Positions 30,506-42,143 of a stretch of 64,000 nt of DNA are shown in pieces. Where the stretch lies: NCBI GenBank assembly GCA_001513895.1, contig LLKO01000006.1, positions 994,526 to 1,058,525 on the forward strand, read 5' to 3'. Below the pieces are notes generated by a model, which was given only the letters and a program-made list of their open reading frames with translations, searched no databases and had not been told where the DNA came from. How positions within the stretch are numbered: the first letter of the stretch is position 1; each line of letters begins with the position of its first letter. This DNA comes from Graphilbum fragrans. Taxonomy: Eukaryota; Ascomycota; Sordariomycetes; Ophiostomatales; Ophiostomataceae. Both the position numbers and the translations under genes were made by a program.

Positions 30506-32143
30506 TTACGCATCCTGTGCCACCTTTTCCTGCTGCTCATACTCGTTGCTCTTGGCATCGTCGGAGTGCAGATGCTCCGTCCCAGCAGCCGCAACTCGCC
30601 GTGGCTGATGCTTCCACTTGCGAGCAGGAATGCCGTCTCGGAAAAATCCGTCAATCTCTTCCATAGTGCGGCCATTGACCTCGCCGACACAGAAGTAGAC
30701 ATAAGCCCAGGTGACGAAGCACAGGCCGGTGTAGACAAAGCCCGTCTTGGGGCCTAGATTGGCCGAGTAGTAAAGGTAGGGAAGCGTGAAGACGGTGACC
30801 CAAACCGTGACCCAAAAGCAAGCAACAGCAATGGCGTAGATCTTGTTCCGGTTGCGACCGACGGCCATTTCAGATGCCTACAATGTTAGAACGAGAACAC
30901 AGGTAGGTAGAAAGCCTCGATGAACTTACAATTGTCCAACCCAGCGGCCCCCAGGCAAAGTTGAAGGCCACGATCTCGATAATGACAAAGCTAATAATCA
31001 CTTTGCCAAAGGTCTTGCTGACTTCGCCGCCGGGAATGCCAAGGCAGCCCACAACGAAAATGGACACGGTCATAATGCCAGTGGTGACCATCAACAGCGG
31101 CCGACGTGGCAGCTTGTTGGCCAAGAGCACGGCAGCCAACACGACAAACACCTGAATAATGAAGACGATCAAGGTCATGAGGAACGGATCAGTCAGGCCA
31201 ATGGCCTTGCTGAAAACGGTGCCGAAGTAGTAGAACCACTGGATGCCGTTGATTTGCTGTGCGATCAGCGCCCCGGCGCTGTAAATGACCTTGCGGCGCT
31301 CGATGGGGTCGGTGGCGAGCTGCAGCCACCCGCCGGAGGACATGGCCGCCGTCTCTGCATCGATAGCAGCGCGCATCTCGGCCAGCTCCGGGGCCGGATC
31401 GTAGTCAGAGCCACGGTCCTTGTGCAGGCGGCGCATAGATTGAGCGGCGTCGGCATCGCGGTCTTTGCGTAGCAGCCAGCGAGGCGACTCGGGGACGAAA
31501 GCGATACCAGCCAGGACCAGGGCAGGGAAAAGCAGCTGGAAGCCAATGGGAAAGCGGTAGGCAAAGGTGGTGTTGTTGTTGACCATGCCGCGGTTGATGC
31601 CTGCAGCAATGATCTGGGAGACGGAAAGGGTAAGCTGCCAACACATGAGCAGAGGACTGCGCATGGATTCGGGAGAGATCTCGCCCATGTAGAGCGGCGA
31701 GGTGGCTGAAAAGTTGCCAACACCGAAGCCGAGGATGGCACGGCCGGCCGTGATGAGAGCACGGCTGCTGCTGCTGACAAGCTGTAGAATGATGCCGATG
31801 ACGATCGCCGTGGTGCCTGTAAGGAAGACGCCCTTGCGACCGAGCACATCGTTTAGGGGCGCAGCCGACAAGGAACCCACGAGTTCACCCACGTTGATCA
31901 TGGAGGTCATGACTGAGAGCGTCGAGGGCCGGAGCTCGTACGTGCCATCCGCCTTTTGATCACCAAAGTGGCGGATAAAGACATCTGGTTGTGTTAGTAA
32001 AAGGCAAGAAGCAAAGAACCAGACAATGGAATGAACCAACCAAGTGTTGAGACGCCGTTGAAGTAAACGCCATCATAGCCGTACAGGCAAGCACCCAGGG
32101 CAGCAAAGCCGCAGAACAACCAAATGTAGGGATATTGGAACAT
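30506..32143 (-). CDS. MFS sugar transporter next to GH32
   Basis: Three exons (32143-32041, 31984-30930, 30877-30506) give 509 codons. Sugar porter landmarks: GYDGVYFNGV in the first helix, NDVLGRKGVF, a GRAILGFGVGNFS helix followed by YMGEISPESMRSPLL, FVPESPRWLLRKDR, AQQINGIQWFYYFG in helix 7, NKLPRRPLL, and a last segment GEVNGRTMEEIDGFF in place of PETKG. It resembles alpha-glucoside/raffinose-type H+ symporters of fungi. It shares a 942-bp promoter with the fructosidase gene on the other strand, and so probably imports sucrose, raffinose or fructo-oligosaccharides. A TATA box lies at 32262-32268. Its 3' end is 73 bp from the end of the NACHT gene. Confidence 0.88.
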
Positions 32144-33085
32144 GGTGAGGGTGGTTTGAGAACAGGCTTTACAAACAAACAAAGCTGCACTAGAGGAGCC
32201 CCGAGTCGATGGTGGTGAGCAGTCAATATGGAAACGCGAGAGGTCTAGCCATGCTGTTGTCTTATATACCCAGCTTGAAAATGCAGGACATGGCGTAAAT
32301 CAGAGAATAACCCATGACCTAACAAGAACCAATGCAATACCCCGGACGGAAAACGCGTGGTGTTCCCCAGAAAAAAGGCAATATGCTTCCCCCCAGAGAA
32401 GGCGAACCGCAACCGGCGAAGAGGTTCGGGCAGGAAAGGAGGAGAAATCAGGCGTGAAAACAAAGATGAACGCATCCTGTGCCCGCCGTCCCCAGAATGT
32501 TGCCCCCGGTCTCCCCATAAAATCCCAGAAAGCGTGCAGCCAGCGTCGCCAAGGACCCACGATTTGGTGCTCGCAGTGGAGACTAGCCTTGTGGTAGTGC
32601 CGATGCCAAAGTGAACCAAGACAGGAAGTGGGCACAGCACCAAGCCGAATCAAGCGCTGCCGACGGCAACGAGCACTCAGGCGCCGTCGGCAGGGCAGAA
32701 AGCGGACGTGCCGCGGCCGGCAGAGGTCACCGAACAAAGCTGCTGCCGTGCCGTGGCGCGGCATCTGTGTCATTGGACACCACATCGAAGACCACGAGAC
32801 GAGAAAACGAGATCCACGACGACCAGGACCGGGTCTGAAAGCAATAGCGAAATGAGACTAATTTCTTGTTCTCTCTCAGCTTGACATAGAGCCTTGGTTT
32901 GTGGAGAACAAGGACCGGCTTCGAAACGAGGACGGTTTGCTCGGAAGCGCAGCAAAGTCCTCCTGCTTCTCCCAATGGAATCACACATAAACATGCATCA
33001 CAGCCGTCAATTTTTCGCTTGACCGGAGCTCTCTCGGCCCTTCCCAACCCATTGGGCATATTTCGCTTCCCTCCTGCTCAACAGC
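32144..33085. promoter_or_regulatory. Shared promoter of sugar transporter and GH32 gene
   Basis: The 942 bp lie between two divergent start codons (32143 and 33086). No gene is seen. A CGG-N5-CCG site at 32703-32713 and a minus-strand TATA element at 32262-32268 are visible. Regulation by the Zn2Cys6 gene at 35098-37495 is a reasonable guess. Confidence 0.5.
32262..32268 (-). promoter_or_regulatory. TATA box of the sugar transporter
   Basis: On the minus strand TATATAA stands about 120 bp before the ATG at 32143. Confidence 0.5.
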
Positions 33086-34777
33086 ATGTCCTCCAGCCAG
33101 GTTCCCACGCCGCCTCCTGAGACGGCCGTCTCTGGTTTCAGCCGTGTCTCTTCGGCCCAAGCTGCCGCCGATGCCATCCCGCTGCTCATCGACAGCGACG
33201 CCGAATACCCCTACCACCTCTTCCATCTGACCACGCCGCCATGGACTCGTCATCATCCGCCGCGTCTCCGGTCGTCCTGGTGGCGTCTCCGGTCCCGCGA
33301 CCTCGTCCACTGGAAGCGCGACGCTGAGCCTTGCATCACACCGAGCACTGACGCCGAGGCGCCAGATGCCGACGGTGCATGGACCGGTGCCGCCGTTCTA
33401 GGCCCAGAGGGCGCGGTCAACGTCATCTACACAGGATATAATCTCGGCCAACGCGGGGGCCAACAGGTGCTGCTGCGGACTCAAGCCCGGAAACCCGATG
33501 CCACGTCTGGAGCCTCTGGGTTCGATCTGCCGGGGACGCCCATTGCGTTTTCCGGGAGCGGCCGTGAGCAATTAGAGTCCGTGGATTTCCGTGACCCGTC
33601 CATCTTCTGGCATGCCGACGAGGGACGGTATTGGATGGTTGTGGCCACGAGACAGGCTCAAGGCCCCTTTTGGACACGAGGGTGCATTGTGCTGTTGACC
33701 TCAACGGACCTGGCGACCTGGACATTCCATGAAAAGCCGCTGCACAGGCCCAACGACCTCATGTGTCCCGAGTGCCCCGAGCTCTTCTACCTGCCGAGCA
33801 GCAAGAAGTGGTACTTGGTGTACTCGCGGTTCCAGGCCCCCAATGCAGGCACGGTCTACCGTATTTCTGACTCTCCATACGGCCCTTTCCGTGTGCCACG
33901 AGACGGAAGCCATGGACGACTCGACGGGCGCCGCTGGTATGCAGCCAAGTCGTGCGCCAAAGCGGGAGATGCCAGCCGTCGCGTCTACTTTGGCTGGATC
34001 GGCGACTACACCGATGATGCCGAGCATAAGTGGCTTTGGGGCGGCGATTTCGGTGTGCCGCGCGAAGTGGCCGCTGTGGATGGCGACCCAAACGGCCATC
34101 TCTCCACCAAACCAGCTGCCGCTGTCGTGGCGATGGCTCGAGAGACGTCCACGGCCGTTTCTCCGTCCGTTGTCCCAGAAACTATGGTCCTGGCGTCGGA
34201 GACACTCGGGGCTACTTCCGTCGTCCCCGTTGGCGAAAACGCCAGCATCAACGTCTCTGACGGCTCCTTACTGATGGTTTCGTTTTCCGTTGGCGAGTGT
34301 GATGCCCATTCCTTTGGCGTCATCCTCCAGCCAGACGCTCAGCAGCGCGGCCATCGCCTCCAATTCACACCCAACGGCACCGGGTCCCCCGGTTCTCCGC
34401 CGGCGTCTTACACGGTGACGCTGTTGGCCGATTTGGCGCCTCTCGACGACTTCTGGGCTGACCAGTACAAGTTCCATCTCCCTCGACTCGTCGATGGACC
34501 TGAGGTTGTGCGGCACGACAGTGTACACCTTGATAAAGACGGCGTTGTGCTCTTCCTTCGAGGGCAGCTCGTGGAGGCCTTCTTTGGGGGCCGTTCTATT
34601 AGTTTCCGCCTGCCGCAGACCGTGCATGAAGATATCTCGGCAGCCACCGCGGCAGAATCTTCACAGGACCTAGTTGGGTCTACACGGCCGTGGTTCGGCT
34701 GGTTTGTGGAAGATGGCCAGGTGGCCCTGAACGAGGTATCAGTCTGGTCCGGTGGTCAGCTCGACAAGATGCTGTGA
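33086..34777 (+). CDS. Intracellular GH32 beta-fructosidase (invertase/inulinase type)
   Basis: One exon of 563 codons. The five-bladed propeller is marked by SRDLVHWKRDAEP, the RDP motif in SVDFRDPSIFWHADEGRYWMVV, and the acid/base Glu in MCPECPELFYLP. A C-terminal beta-sandwich (SFGVILQP, VVLFLRGQLVEAFFGG) follows. The N-terminal WMNDPNG nucleophile motif of secreted invertases is missing. In its place is ADAIPLLIDSDAEYPYHLFHL, probably the variant of intracellular fungal GH32 proteins, with the Asp of ADAIPL as candidate nucleophile. No signal peptide. It should split sucrose or fructo-oligosaccharides inside the cell after import by the neighbouring transporter. The lack of introns is notable beside intron-bearing neighbours. 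Confidence 0.88.
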   Translation: MSSSQVPTPPPETAVSGFSRVSSAQAAADAIPLLIDSDAEYPYHLFHLTTPPWTRHHPPRLRSSWWRLRSRDLVHWKRDAEPCITPSTDAEAPDADGAWTGAAVLGPEGAVNVIYTGYNLGQRGGQQVLLRTQARKPDATSGASGFDLPGTPIAFSGSGREQLESVDFRDPSIFWHADEGRYWMVVATRQAQGPFWTRGCIVLLTSTDLATWTFHEKPLHRPNDLMCPECPELFYLPSSKKWYLVYSRFQAPNAGTVYRISDSPYGPFRVPRDGSHGRLDGRRWYAAKSCAKAGDASRRVYFGWIGDYTDDAEHKWLWGGDFGVPREVAAVDGDPNGHLSTKPAAAVVAMARETSTAVSPSVVPETMVLASETLGATSVVPVGENASINVSDGSLLMVSFSVGECDAHSFGVILQPDAQQRGHRLQFTPNGTGSPGSPPASYTVTLLADLAPLDDFWADQYKFHLPRLVDGPEVVRHDSVHLDKDGVVLFLRGQLVEAFFGGRSISFRLPQTVHEDISAATAAESSQDLVGSTRPWFGWFVEDGQVALNEVSVWSGGQLDKML

Positions 34778-35097
34778 TTTTTATGGGAAGGTTAGACAAA
34801 TAGAATGAGTACAAGCGCGGTTACTAGATCGCAGTATCTAGACTTGTGCCATAGGGTCTCTCTTAGAATCTAGACTGAATATCAGGTTTCATAAAGATGA
34901 ATTTGTATGCAATGCACAACTGCTGAACCAGAGAACAGCCTAAGCAAAGCCCCAAGCCATTCTTCTTGAAAGCTAGCATCAATGGCAGGCCCTAGATTAA
35001 TATGAGTCTCTCGACATGTAATCACAGTATTGGAATATGCCTTGCTTTGTGGCCACTTTATTCCGCTTCTGCACTCTATAATTAGGGCCTTTACAAC
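34778..35097. other. Gap between converging genes
   Basis: 320 bp between the stop codons of the GH32 gene and the Zn2Cys6 gene. Nothing is seen except AT-rich 3' UTR-like sequence. Confidence 0.6.
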
Positions 35098-37495
35098 TCA
35101 CGGCGCCGGCACAAATTGCATGGCACCAAGCAAGTCAAAGGCACCATTCAGATCCCCCGCCAAATCCCAGTCGCCAAAATCCGTAAACACAAAGGCCGGC
35201 TGCTCCGCTGCTAGGTCAGTCGCCAGCATAGGACTGACCGTATCGTCAACGGGCTCGTGCAGATTAACGGCCAGCGCATGCTCCAGACCACGAAGAATGG
35301 CTCCTTCGAGTCGATTCACGGCATAGCGCATGGGCTCGCAGCTCTTGCTCATGGTGCGCAGGTGCCACAGGTACGAATTCAGCGTTTCCTGCCAAAAGTT
35401 GCGCTCCTGTGAACTAAGAGAGGTCACAAGAAGGAGCGTCGTAAAAGATCCAACAAGACTAAAGATGTACGGAGAGGCTGTTTGGTCCGTCAGCATCAGA
35501 GAAAAAGCGGTGCCCCAAAAGGCAGCAAAGAGGGAACGATATCGTACTAAAGTACCAAAAGGCTTCCAGCTGGTCCATCCGCAGACTGCACGCAAACGCA
35601 ATGGCGCTCTGCACCGTCTGCAGGGCCAGCTGCCGCAGCTCAGAGAGGACCTGGTCGTTGTTGCAGCGCGGCGCCAGCGCCGTCGACCGGATCAGCCGCC
35701 GCAACAGCGCAATCTTGACGCCGTAGTAGGAGAAGTGGAGGTGGCCTTATCGTCAGAATGGGAAATACAAACGGCAAAGTGCCGGTGGGAAAGCAAAGGG
35801 GGTGGCCCACCATGAAATGACAGCTTCCGCTGGTAGGATATGCCCATCTGCAGCGAGGCGGGAATGCTCTGCGACCAGGCCTCCAGCTCTCCCAGCAGCG
35901 GCTGGGCCCTCTGGTAGAGCACTTCTGTGTCCTGGCCGAGGCTGCTCCGGGTGGTGTAGAAGCCTGCCAGCACGCCCGAGAGCACTTGGGCCAGCCGCAC
36001 CATCAGCAAAAACTGCATCTTGCCCGTCGCGCTGATCGACCGCCGGTCGTCGTTTTTGTCCTTTTCGCGCACATGTCCGGCGCCGCCGCCGTCGCAGTCC
36101 GCAAAGTCGTCGTCGGTCAGCGCCTGGACCCCCCAGTCGTCCGCGTGGATGTGCACTGGTCGTCCGTACGCGAGGGCCGTCCACCGGTCCTGCATGAACA
36201 GGGCCCAGCTCAGCCGTCGCCGTACGTGCTTCTCCCACGGGGGAATGCTCCAGTGGCCAGCGTCGAGATGTAGCCCCAAGCACTGGCCAATGGCCAAGGC
36301 CTGACACGTCAACCCCCAAGCATAGCTGTGGTCTGGGTTGAGGGGATCCTCGGGCTGGCACTGCAGAAGCAGGAGCACCGCCTGTACAGAGGCCAGCTTC
36401 GGTCGGTGGTATGCTGCTGCGAGCGCCTCCTGTAGGAGCCGTCGAAGCCGGGCTGCATCCGGCACTGGCTGAATGGACAGCTCTGGGTCATAAGACCACC
36501 ACCGCAGCGCTGACAGATACACGGCGCCGAGCAGCTCGGCACCAATCATGCGCCGGCGGCTGCTTGCCCACGTATGGCTGTGTCCATTGCTGCTCTTGCT
36601 GCCGTCCTTGTTCGTATGTCCTGCTGCGCGGCCGTCCTCCGGTCCGTCGACCTCAATCCCCCCATAAAACTGCATAAACACCCCCTTGTGCAGCAGCGGA
36701 TAGCAAGGCTGCACATGCCGCCAGAACAGCTCCACCAGTCGTGGTCCATGCGGACTTACACATGCTTCAATCGCTGCTCCCAGCTGGTCGCTGCCGTCGT
36801 AGGCCAGTGCCTTGCTGTCGGCTGCCAGGTGGAATGTCAAGGGGTAGTCCACAGAGTCAGCCCCGTTGCTGTCCCGCTTCAGCACGCGCCGGATCGAGTG
36901 TGTCTCGAGACTGAACTCGTGTGTGGCCGCATTGTACGGTCGGTGCCTCTACCATTGTCAGCCATTTGTTTTTGCCATATACGCTCAAAGAACGTACCAT
37001 CAAAATGGGCTCCATGTCGCTGCCAATGCCGTACAGCTCCACGAACCGTCCCGGAGCCATTCCCAGTGTTGGCGTGTCATCATCGGGGAGCAATGCCGGC
37101 ACCACAGGTACAGGATTAGAATCAGGCTGTAGTTCTCCTGACGCCACCGGCTCTCTTTCTCCATTTTTTGATGTCGTCCCAATCGATATTTGTGGTACCG
37201 GCTCTCCCAGTCCTCCCGGCACCGGAATCCGGGCCCGTTCCGAGAGAATGGCGGCTCCCAGCTCCCTCAATGGGGAAGATGACATCCGATTGGATGCTCT
37301 TTGCTCAAATGTACACGACGACCCACGTAATCGACAGTGGATACATCGTTCTGCACCACTGCCCTCTCCCACAACGCAACGCGTCTTTCGCTTCCGGCAC
37401 GCATCACACGGCCGTCCGCTACGCCGCCGCTTCTTCTGCTCTCCGCGCCCTGATTGATAGTCTGCCGGTGTAAGTAGCTCCATGTCCGCCATCAC
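35098..37495 (-). CDS. Zn2Cys6 transcription factor, putative sugar-cluster regulator
   Basis: Four exons (37495-36998, 36948-35811, 35745-35548, 35477-35098) give 737 codons. A basic stretch QKKRRRSGR precedes the zinc cluster CX2CX6CX10CX2CX6C at residues 30-61, whose central loop is longer than usual. The fungal-specific domain begins with GPRLVELFWRHVQPCYPLLHKGVF and includes HVRRRLSWALFMQDRWTALAYGRPVHI, patterns seen in XlnR/InuR-like regulators and in Tbs1/Hal9 relatives. Downstream are ISYQRKLSFHGHLHFSYYGVKI and LVGSFTTLLLVTS, each restored only by splicing. The C-terminus is acidic. Adjacency to the transporter and GH32 genes suggests control of sucrose or inulin use; this is inference. 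Confidence 0.86.
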
Positions 37496-38133
37496 ACTTC
37501 ATGTTGAGTAAACTAGAGAGACTGCCCAGGAATGAGAGATCGCCGGTGCGAAATGAAATCATGAGGTGGACCCCCTCCAGCGACGGCTGTGGCAACTAAT
37601 GTCACGTGATCAGCCCAGCTGGCTTCACTTCGAAGCGATTTTATTCGAAATGGATGATGGCAAGATGCTTCTAGATATGGACCGTTGTAATCTAGTAGTA
37701 ACATGTTAGCTTGAAGTAAATGTTTTTTATAAATGGCGTCTTGGGAACAGCATACACTGATGCCTTGCCGGCGGCCTAATACCTACAACTAGAATATGCA
37801 CCACAGACGAAGACTACAAAACACGGCATCCGTTATTATGTGATATAGGTTGATTTATCTTCTTTGCTAAAAAACAAGTGAAATTTTATCAGGTCAAATG
37901 ATCGCTCCCAATGCAATATAGAGTCAAGAAAAACAGTGGCTGCAGACGCATGCAATGTTATGATCAAAATAGCGTATATAACAAAACAATGCAATTTTTT
38001 TGGCGGTGGAGTAGATACGAAATCAAAAAGGCAAACTTGGGAGAGATATTATATATGTGCAATAGCAACAGCCAAAAAGACAAAAGAAAAATGGAAGGAT
38101 GCAACAGCAGCGAATGTGGCCCAAAAAGCAATG
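37496..38133. other. Intergenic, AT-rich
   Basis: 638 bp with no supported gene. It holds the minus-strand promoter of the Zn2Cys6 gene and the 3' UTR of the large gene ending at 38134. Confidence 0.6.
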
Positions 38134-41100
38134 CTAGTGGAGTCGTTCTTGCAGGTAAACGAGTGCAGCATAGCCAGCGCAGCATTGTTTGCTCATGTTG
38201 TGCGAGCACCAAGGGCACTTGACCATTGTCGTGATGGCCCCGGACACGCCGAGGCTGCGGTCCGTCACCATGGCATCCGGTTGGGCCATGCATTCATAGA
38301 CCCGAGATGGCATGTCGTGGAAGAACTTGCAGTTACAGCACTCGACGAGCATCTTAGCCATGGGTTTAGCCGCTTGCTCAGGTTCTTGCGCCGGTATGCG
38401 AAATTGAGGCGACTGCGGTAAAACATTCCCCGTGTTGGGTGACAATGGAGTGGGAGGTAGACTTCCCCCAATCACCGGCGGCAGCGCCTTGTTGGTCAGA
38501 CCGCTCGTAAAGGAGGTCGAAGTCTTGAGGCCCGGCCTCTGCGTGACGACAAGGGATGGGGTCGACATGTTGGCTTTGGCAGACCGAATCACGTTGGACA
38601 ACGGCGACGACACCATCGGGGCAGAACGCCGGGCTTCTTGCAGATATATCGCGCTGGGAGTGGCCCGTCCCGACAAGACCGGAGGAGATGCCGCCGTTGG
38701 CATATTGGGAACGGCATTCGGAGGCGTAGGATCCGCACTTCTCGACGGTTCTGCATTTCGGCTTTTTGCGTTTGGCGGATCCTGGGATTCAGGCTTAAGT
38801 GATGGCGCTGGGGGTCGAGTGGCTGCCTTCTGTCTCCGTAGCATGGAAGAGGGGACGAGGGGAAAGCCTGGTCTCTGCGGAGACGCAATGGCTTCAGCGC
38901 TGTGTTTCGTCTTGCTGTTGACAATGGGATCTTCAATTGAATGCAGCCCAACCTCTCCTTCCGTTTTGCCATTGGAAGCACTCGACTGTTGCTGAACTGG
39001 GGAAGACAGCTGTTGCGCTTGATTTGGCAGTACCGAGGCTTTTTCGTCGCGTTTTGACTCGGAATTTTTAGTTGTGTTGGACTCCATAGCACCGTTCTCC
39101 TTCTTCACCTCCTCCGATTTTGTGTCTGTGGATGTGCCGCCATTTTGGTTGGTAAGGGTTGTGACAAAAGAAAGAGCATCGTTCTCTGACGTCACTGCAT
39201 CTCGAGACCAGTCCTTTTCCAAAATGCCTAGACCCTCGGAAAGATTCGTCAGGGGAGAAGACGCAGTTTGCTGGGCATTCCGATTTAGCGGTTCCTTGGG
39301 TCCGGTTGGCTGCACATTCGCCTTGTCCTCGGTGTCCATGTCGACGTCTTCGAGGAAGCGGCCCTTGCTTCCTGGACGTTCAACACTCTCCAGGACTCTT
39401 CCCCGACTGCCCGGACGCCCTGTGCCGGTGGTGTTCTCGGGTTCCTTGGTCCGCGCTCTCTCCGTGACCGGGTCCTTCGCTCTCATCGGCTTTGATGTGT
39501 TGCTAGGTTCGGATTTAGTTTTCGCCCTCGCGTCGGCATTGGCACTACCAAACGCCGCCTCATTTGATGCTGAGTTTTGTTTCCCGCGAAAAGATTGAGC
39601 CAGAGCCGGATCATCTGGGTTTGACAGAAATCCTGGCTCCCCAATTCGAAGGTCTTCGATGGTAGCAGGCACACCCTTAGCTGACTGTGGCCGAGAAGTG
39701 TCAGGCGTGCTAGCGGGAGACTGCTGTGTCGAGGAATCGCCATGATACGAGGACGTCGACGAGCCTTCCGATGGACGGCTGCTGGTCTGTGTAGTCTGGG
39801 CAGACATAGTTTCAGCATTGAATTCCCCAAGGACCCGAGCTGCTTTGGGCATGTGTGCTAGTTCTTTTTGTGAAGCAAACGTTGCTCGTGTCGCCGGGTC
39901 TGGCCTTGGTCGGGAGACAGCAATGGTGGTTTGCGAGGCATTCTCGATGTATTTGTCAGGTCCTTGGTGAACTGAAACCGACGAAGTTGAAAATGCGGCC
40001 AGGTGTATTGCTCCAAGGGCCCTCTCTCTAAAGCTGCGAGTGTTGCTAGGTGCTGTTGACCCACTCGATGTGCTTCCTCGGCGGCTTATGCGAGACTTGA
40101 TGGTTGTGAAGATACCACTTGTGGGGTTCTCTAGATCGAGGCTCGGTGGAGAGTAGGGCTTCGAAACAAAGTCCAGATAGTCAGAACTGGCAATACCATC
40201 CTTCTCAGCGCTTTCTGAAACACTGGCAGACATTGTATGTTTCTCCCCGTTGCTTGAGACCTTCCCTTGATCTCTACGCGTTTCCTGGGACACAATAGAT
40301 TGTTCGTTCGGTGTTTCTTGCACCCGGGTGCTCGGCCTTTGTGGTCTATGAGGATCTCCTAAGCGCTCTGTGGAAATTCCAAGTCCAGACAATCCCATCC
40401 CCGGGGGGTGCGAAGTCGTAGAAGGGGCCAAAGCCATCTGTCTCTGAGCTGAACCTGGAAGCTGCTGTGCTGTGTGTGGACGTGCTTGTTGTGATGCCTG
40501 TGATTTGCTGTTTTGGGAATGATGTGGGTGATACTGGTCATTGGTGCGCGGAGGCTTTGGCAAGCTTGGTAACATGGATGTGATCGTGGTTGCTGTTTCC
40601 TCCGTGAAACCAATGATGGATCTCTCGATACTATGTTCTTGGGACAGCCGAACATAGCCAATTTGGGCGGCAGAGGAAGATGGAATCTGGCGGCCACGGT
40701 CACTTGAACCTGGAGTGGCGTGTAGTGATTGATCTGAAAGATTTCCGTCAAGGTACGCATTTTCCTTGCGAGGTTTGACCATCATGGACTCGTCTTCAAG
40801 CTTAGAAATGACAGCCGACGCTGAATTTCGCCGGCTGTGGTTAGGTAGAAGACCTGTCTTGAGAGTGTGTGTCCGTGAAGATGTGGGCGGATACTGCAAC
40901 CTGTCGCTGGAAGACAGAGCATGTGAAGCGATGGTGGCAGACGAACTGGTTTCTGGCGAAGCGCCGACGAAGATACTGAAAGCATTCAACGACTGATGTT
41001 TCTTAGCTTGCTCCGAGTCTGAAGTACCACTGGCCTTTTTCTGTGCTGGTGGTCTTCCACTAGACGCCTCCGTGGTATTTGCTCGCTGAGCTGTTGGTCG

Positions 41101-42143
41101 CGAATTTGGGCCATTATTCTCAGCGATAGAGGTCATTCTCCATAGTTCTGGTATGGCATCCTTGTGAAAGGCCGGTGCGGTCTTGCTTGATCTGCTGCCA
41201 GGCTTGCTACCAAATTCGAACCGCGATGACGTAGAACTGGAAGGTCGGTCTCGAAATGGCGATGTCAAGGCGCTGGGGCTGTCGAGAGGGGGTGACTTAA
41301 AAAGCTTGTTGGATAGCTTCTTTTTTGCGGCAGCCTTGAGCTCTTGTTCCGCTTTTTCCTTGCCTCTCTCTATTTCCTTCCTTTTCTGCTCAGCCTCTTG
41401 CTTCTTTTTCTTATCCTTCTTCTTCTGCCCATAGCCCTCCCAGCTCGGTGACTGACATATTGATGATTGGTCTGACATGAGCCCGTCGTCTGAATACTCC
41501 TTCTCCATATTATCGTTATCTTGAGCTAAGACGTCGCTAGATGCGTCGCGAGGAGTTCTCTCATCGGTGTCTTGGTACACATGCTGTCTTTTATTCGTGT
41601 CGGTAGCCATATCCATGTCGGCCGCATTTGGCTTCTCTTGCTTCCCAGTCTCAATCGAAGAAGGAGGAATGGTAATCGAGAGTGGTGGTCCCTGAATCAC
41701 GCGCCTAGGAGACTTAGGCTTTGGCTCTCCTTGATTTTGATAGATGAGTGACTCTCTGGAGTTCCGGCGGCGAGCCTGGATCGGAGGCTGCGGTATTTGA
41801 AGGGTCAGTAATGACGTGACCGAATCAGACCGTGGTGATGCCGGGCCGTTTTGCAACCTCGCAAGCTAGAAAGAAAGAAAGACGTGTCAGATCGACGGGA
41901 GAACATGAGACGTCCGGGGAAGAAAGACAAGCAGGGTAAACCAGGACGAGAAACATTGGAAGATCAGGCAACTGAAGACAAAAAAAACGGGGAAACGGGG
42001 ATATGAGGAAACACAAAGCACGGGCATTTTCCAAACAGTGAAGAACAACGCACCTTGTATCTTTTTTCCAAGTCAAGCATTTGCTGGAAGCTGTCTCTCC
42101 TCTGTTGAGGTGGCTTTGAGCCATCAAAGCGAGTGGCCGCCAT
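38134..42143 (-). CDS. Large low-complexity protein with conserved Cys-rich C-terminus
   Basis: Two exons (42143-42054 and 41865-38134) with a 188-bp intron give 1,273 codons. Exon 1 codes MAATRFDGSKPPQQRRDSFQ and a short helix. Most of the protein is predicted disordered, rich in Ser, Pro, Thr and Gln. One Lys/Glu coiled-coil segment (around KKKDKKKKQEAEQKRKEIER) occurs near residue 165. The last 80 residues are ordered and Cys-rich: ECCNCKFFHDMPSRVYECM, then VKCPWCSHNMSKQCCAGYAA, ending in VYLQERLH. Paired CxxC units suggest a zinc ribbon. I recognise this ending as typical of a conserved, uncharacterised fungal protein and cannot assign a function. A scaffold or regulatory role is possible. 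Confidence 0.82.
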
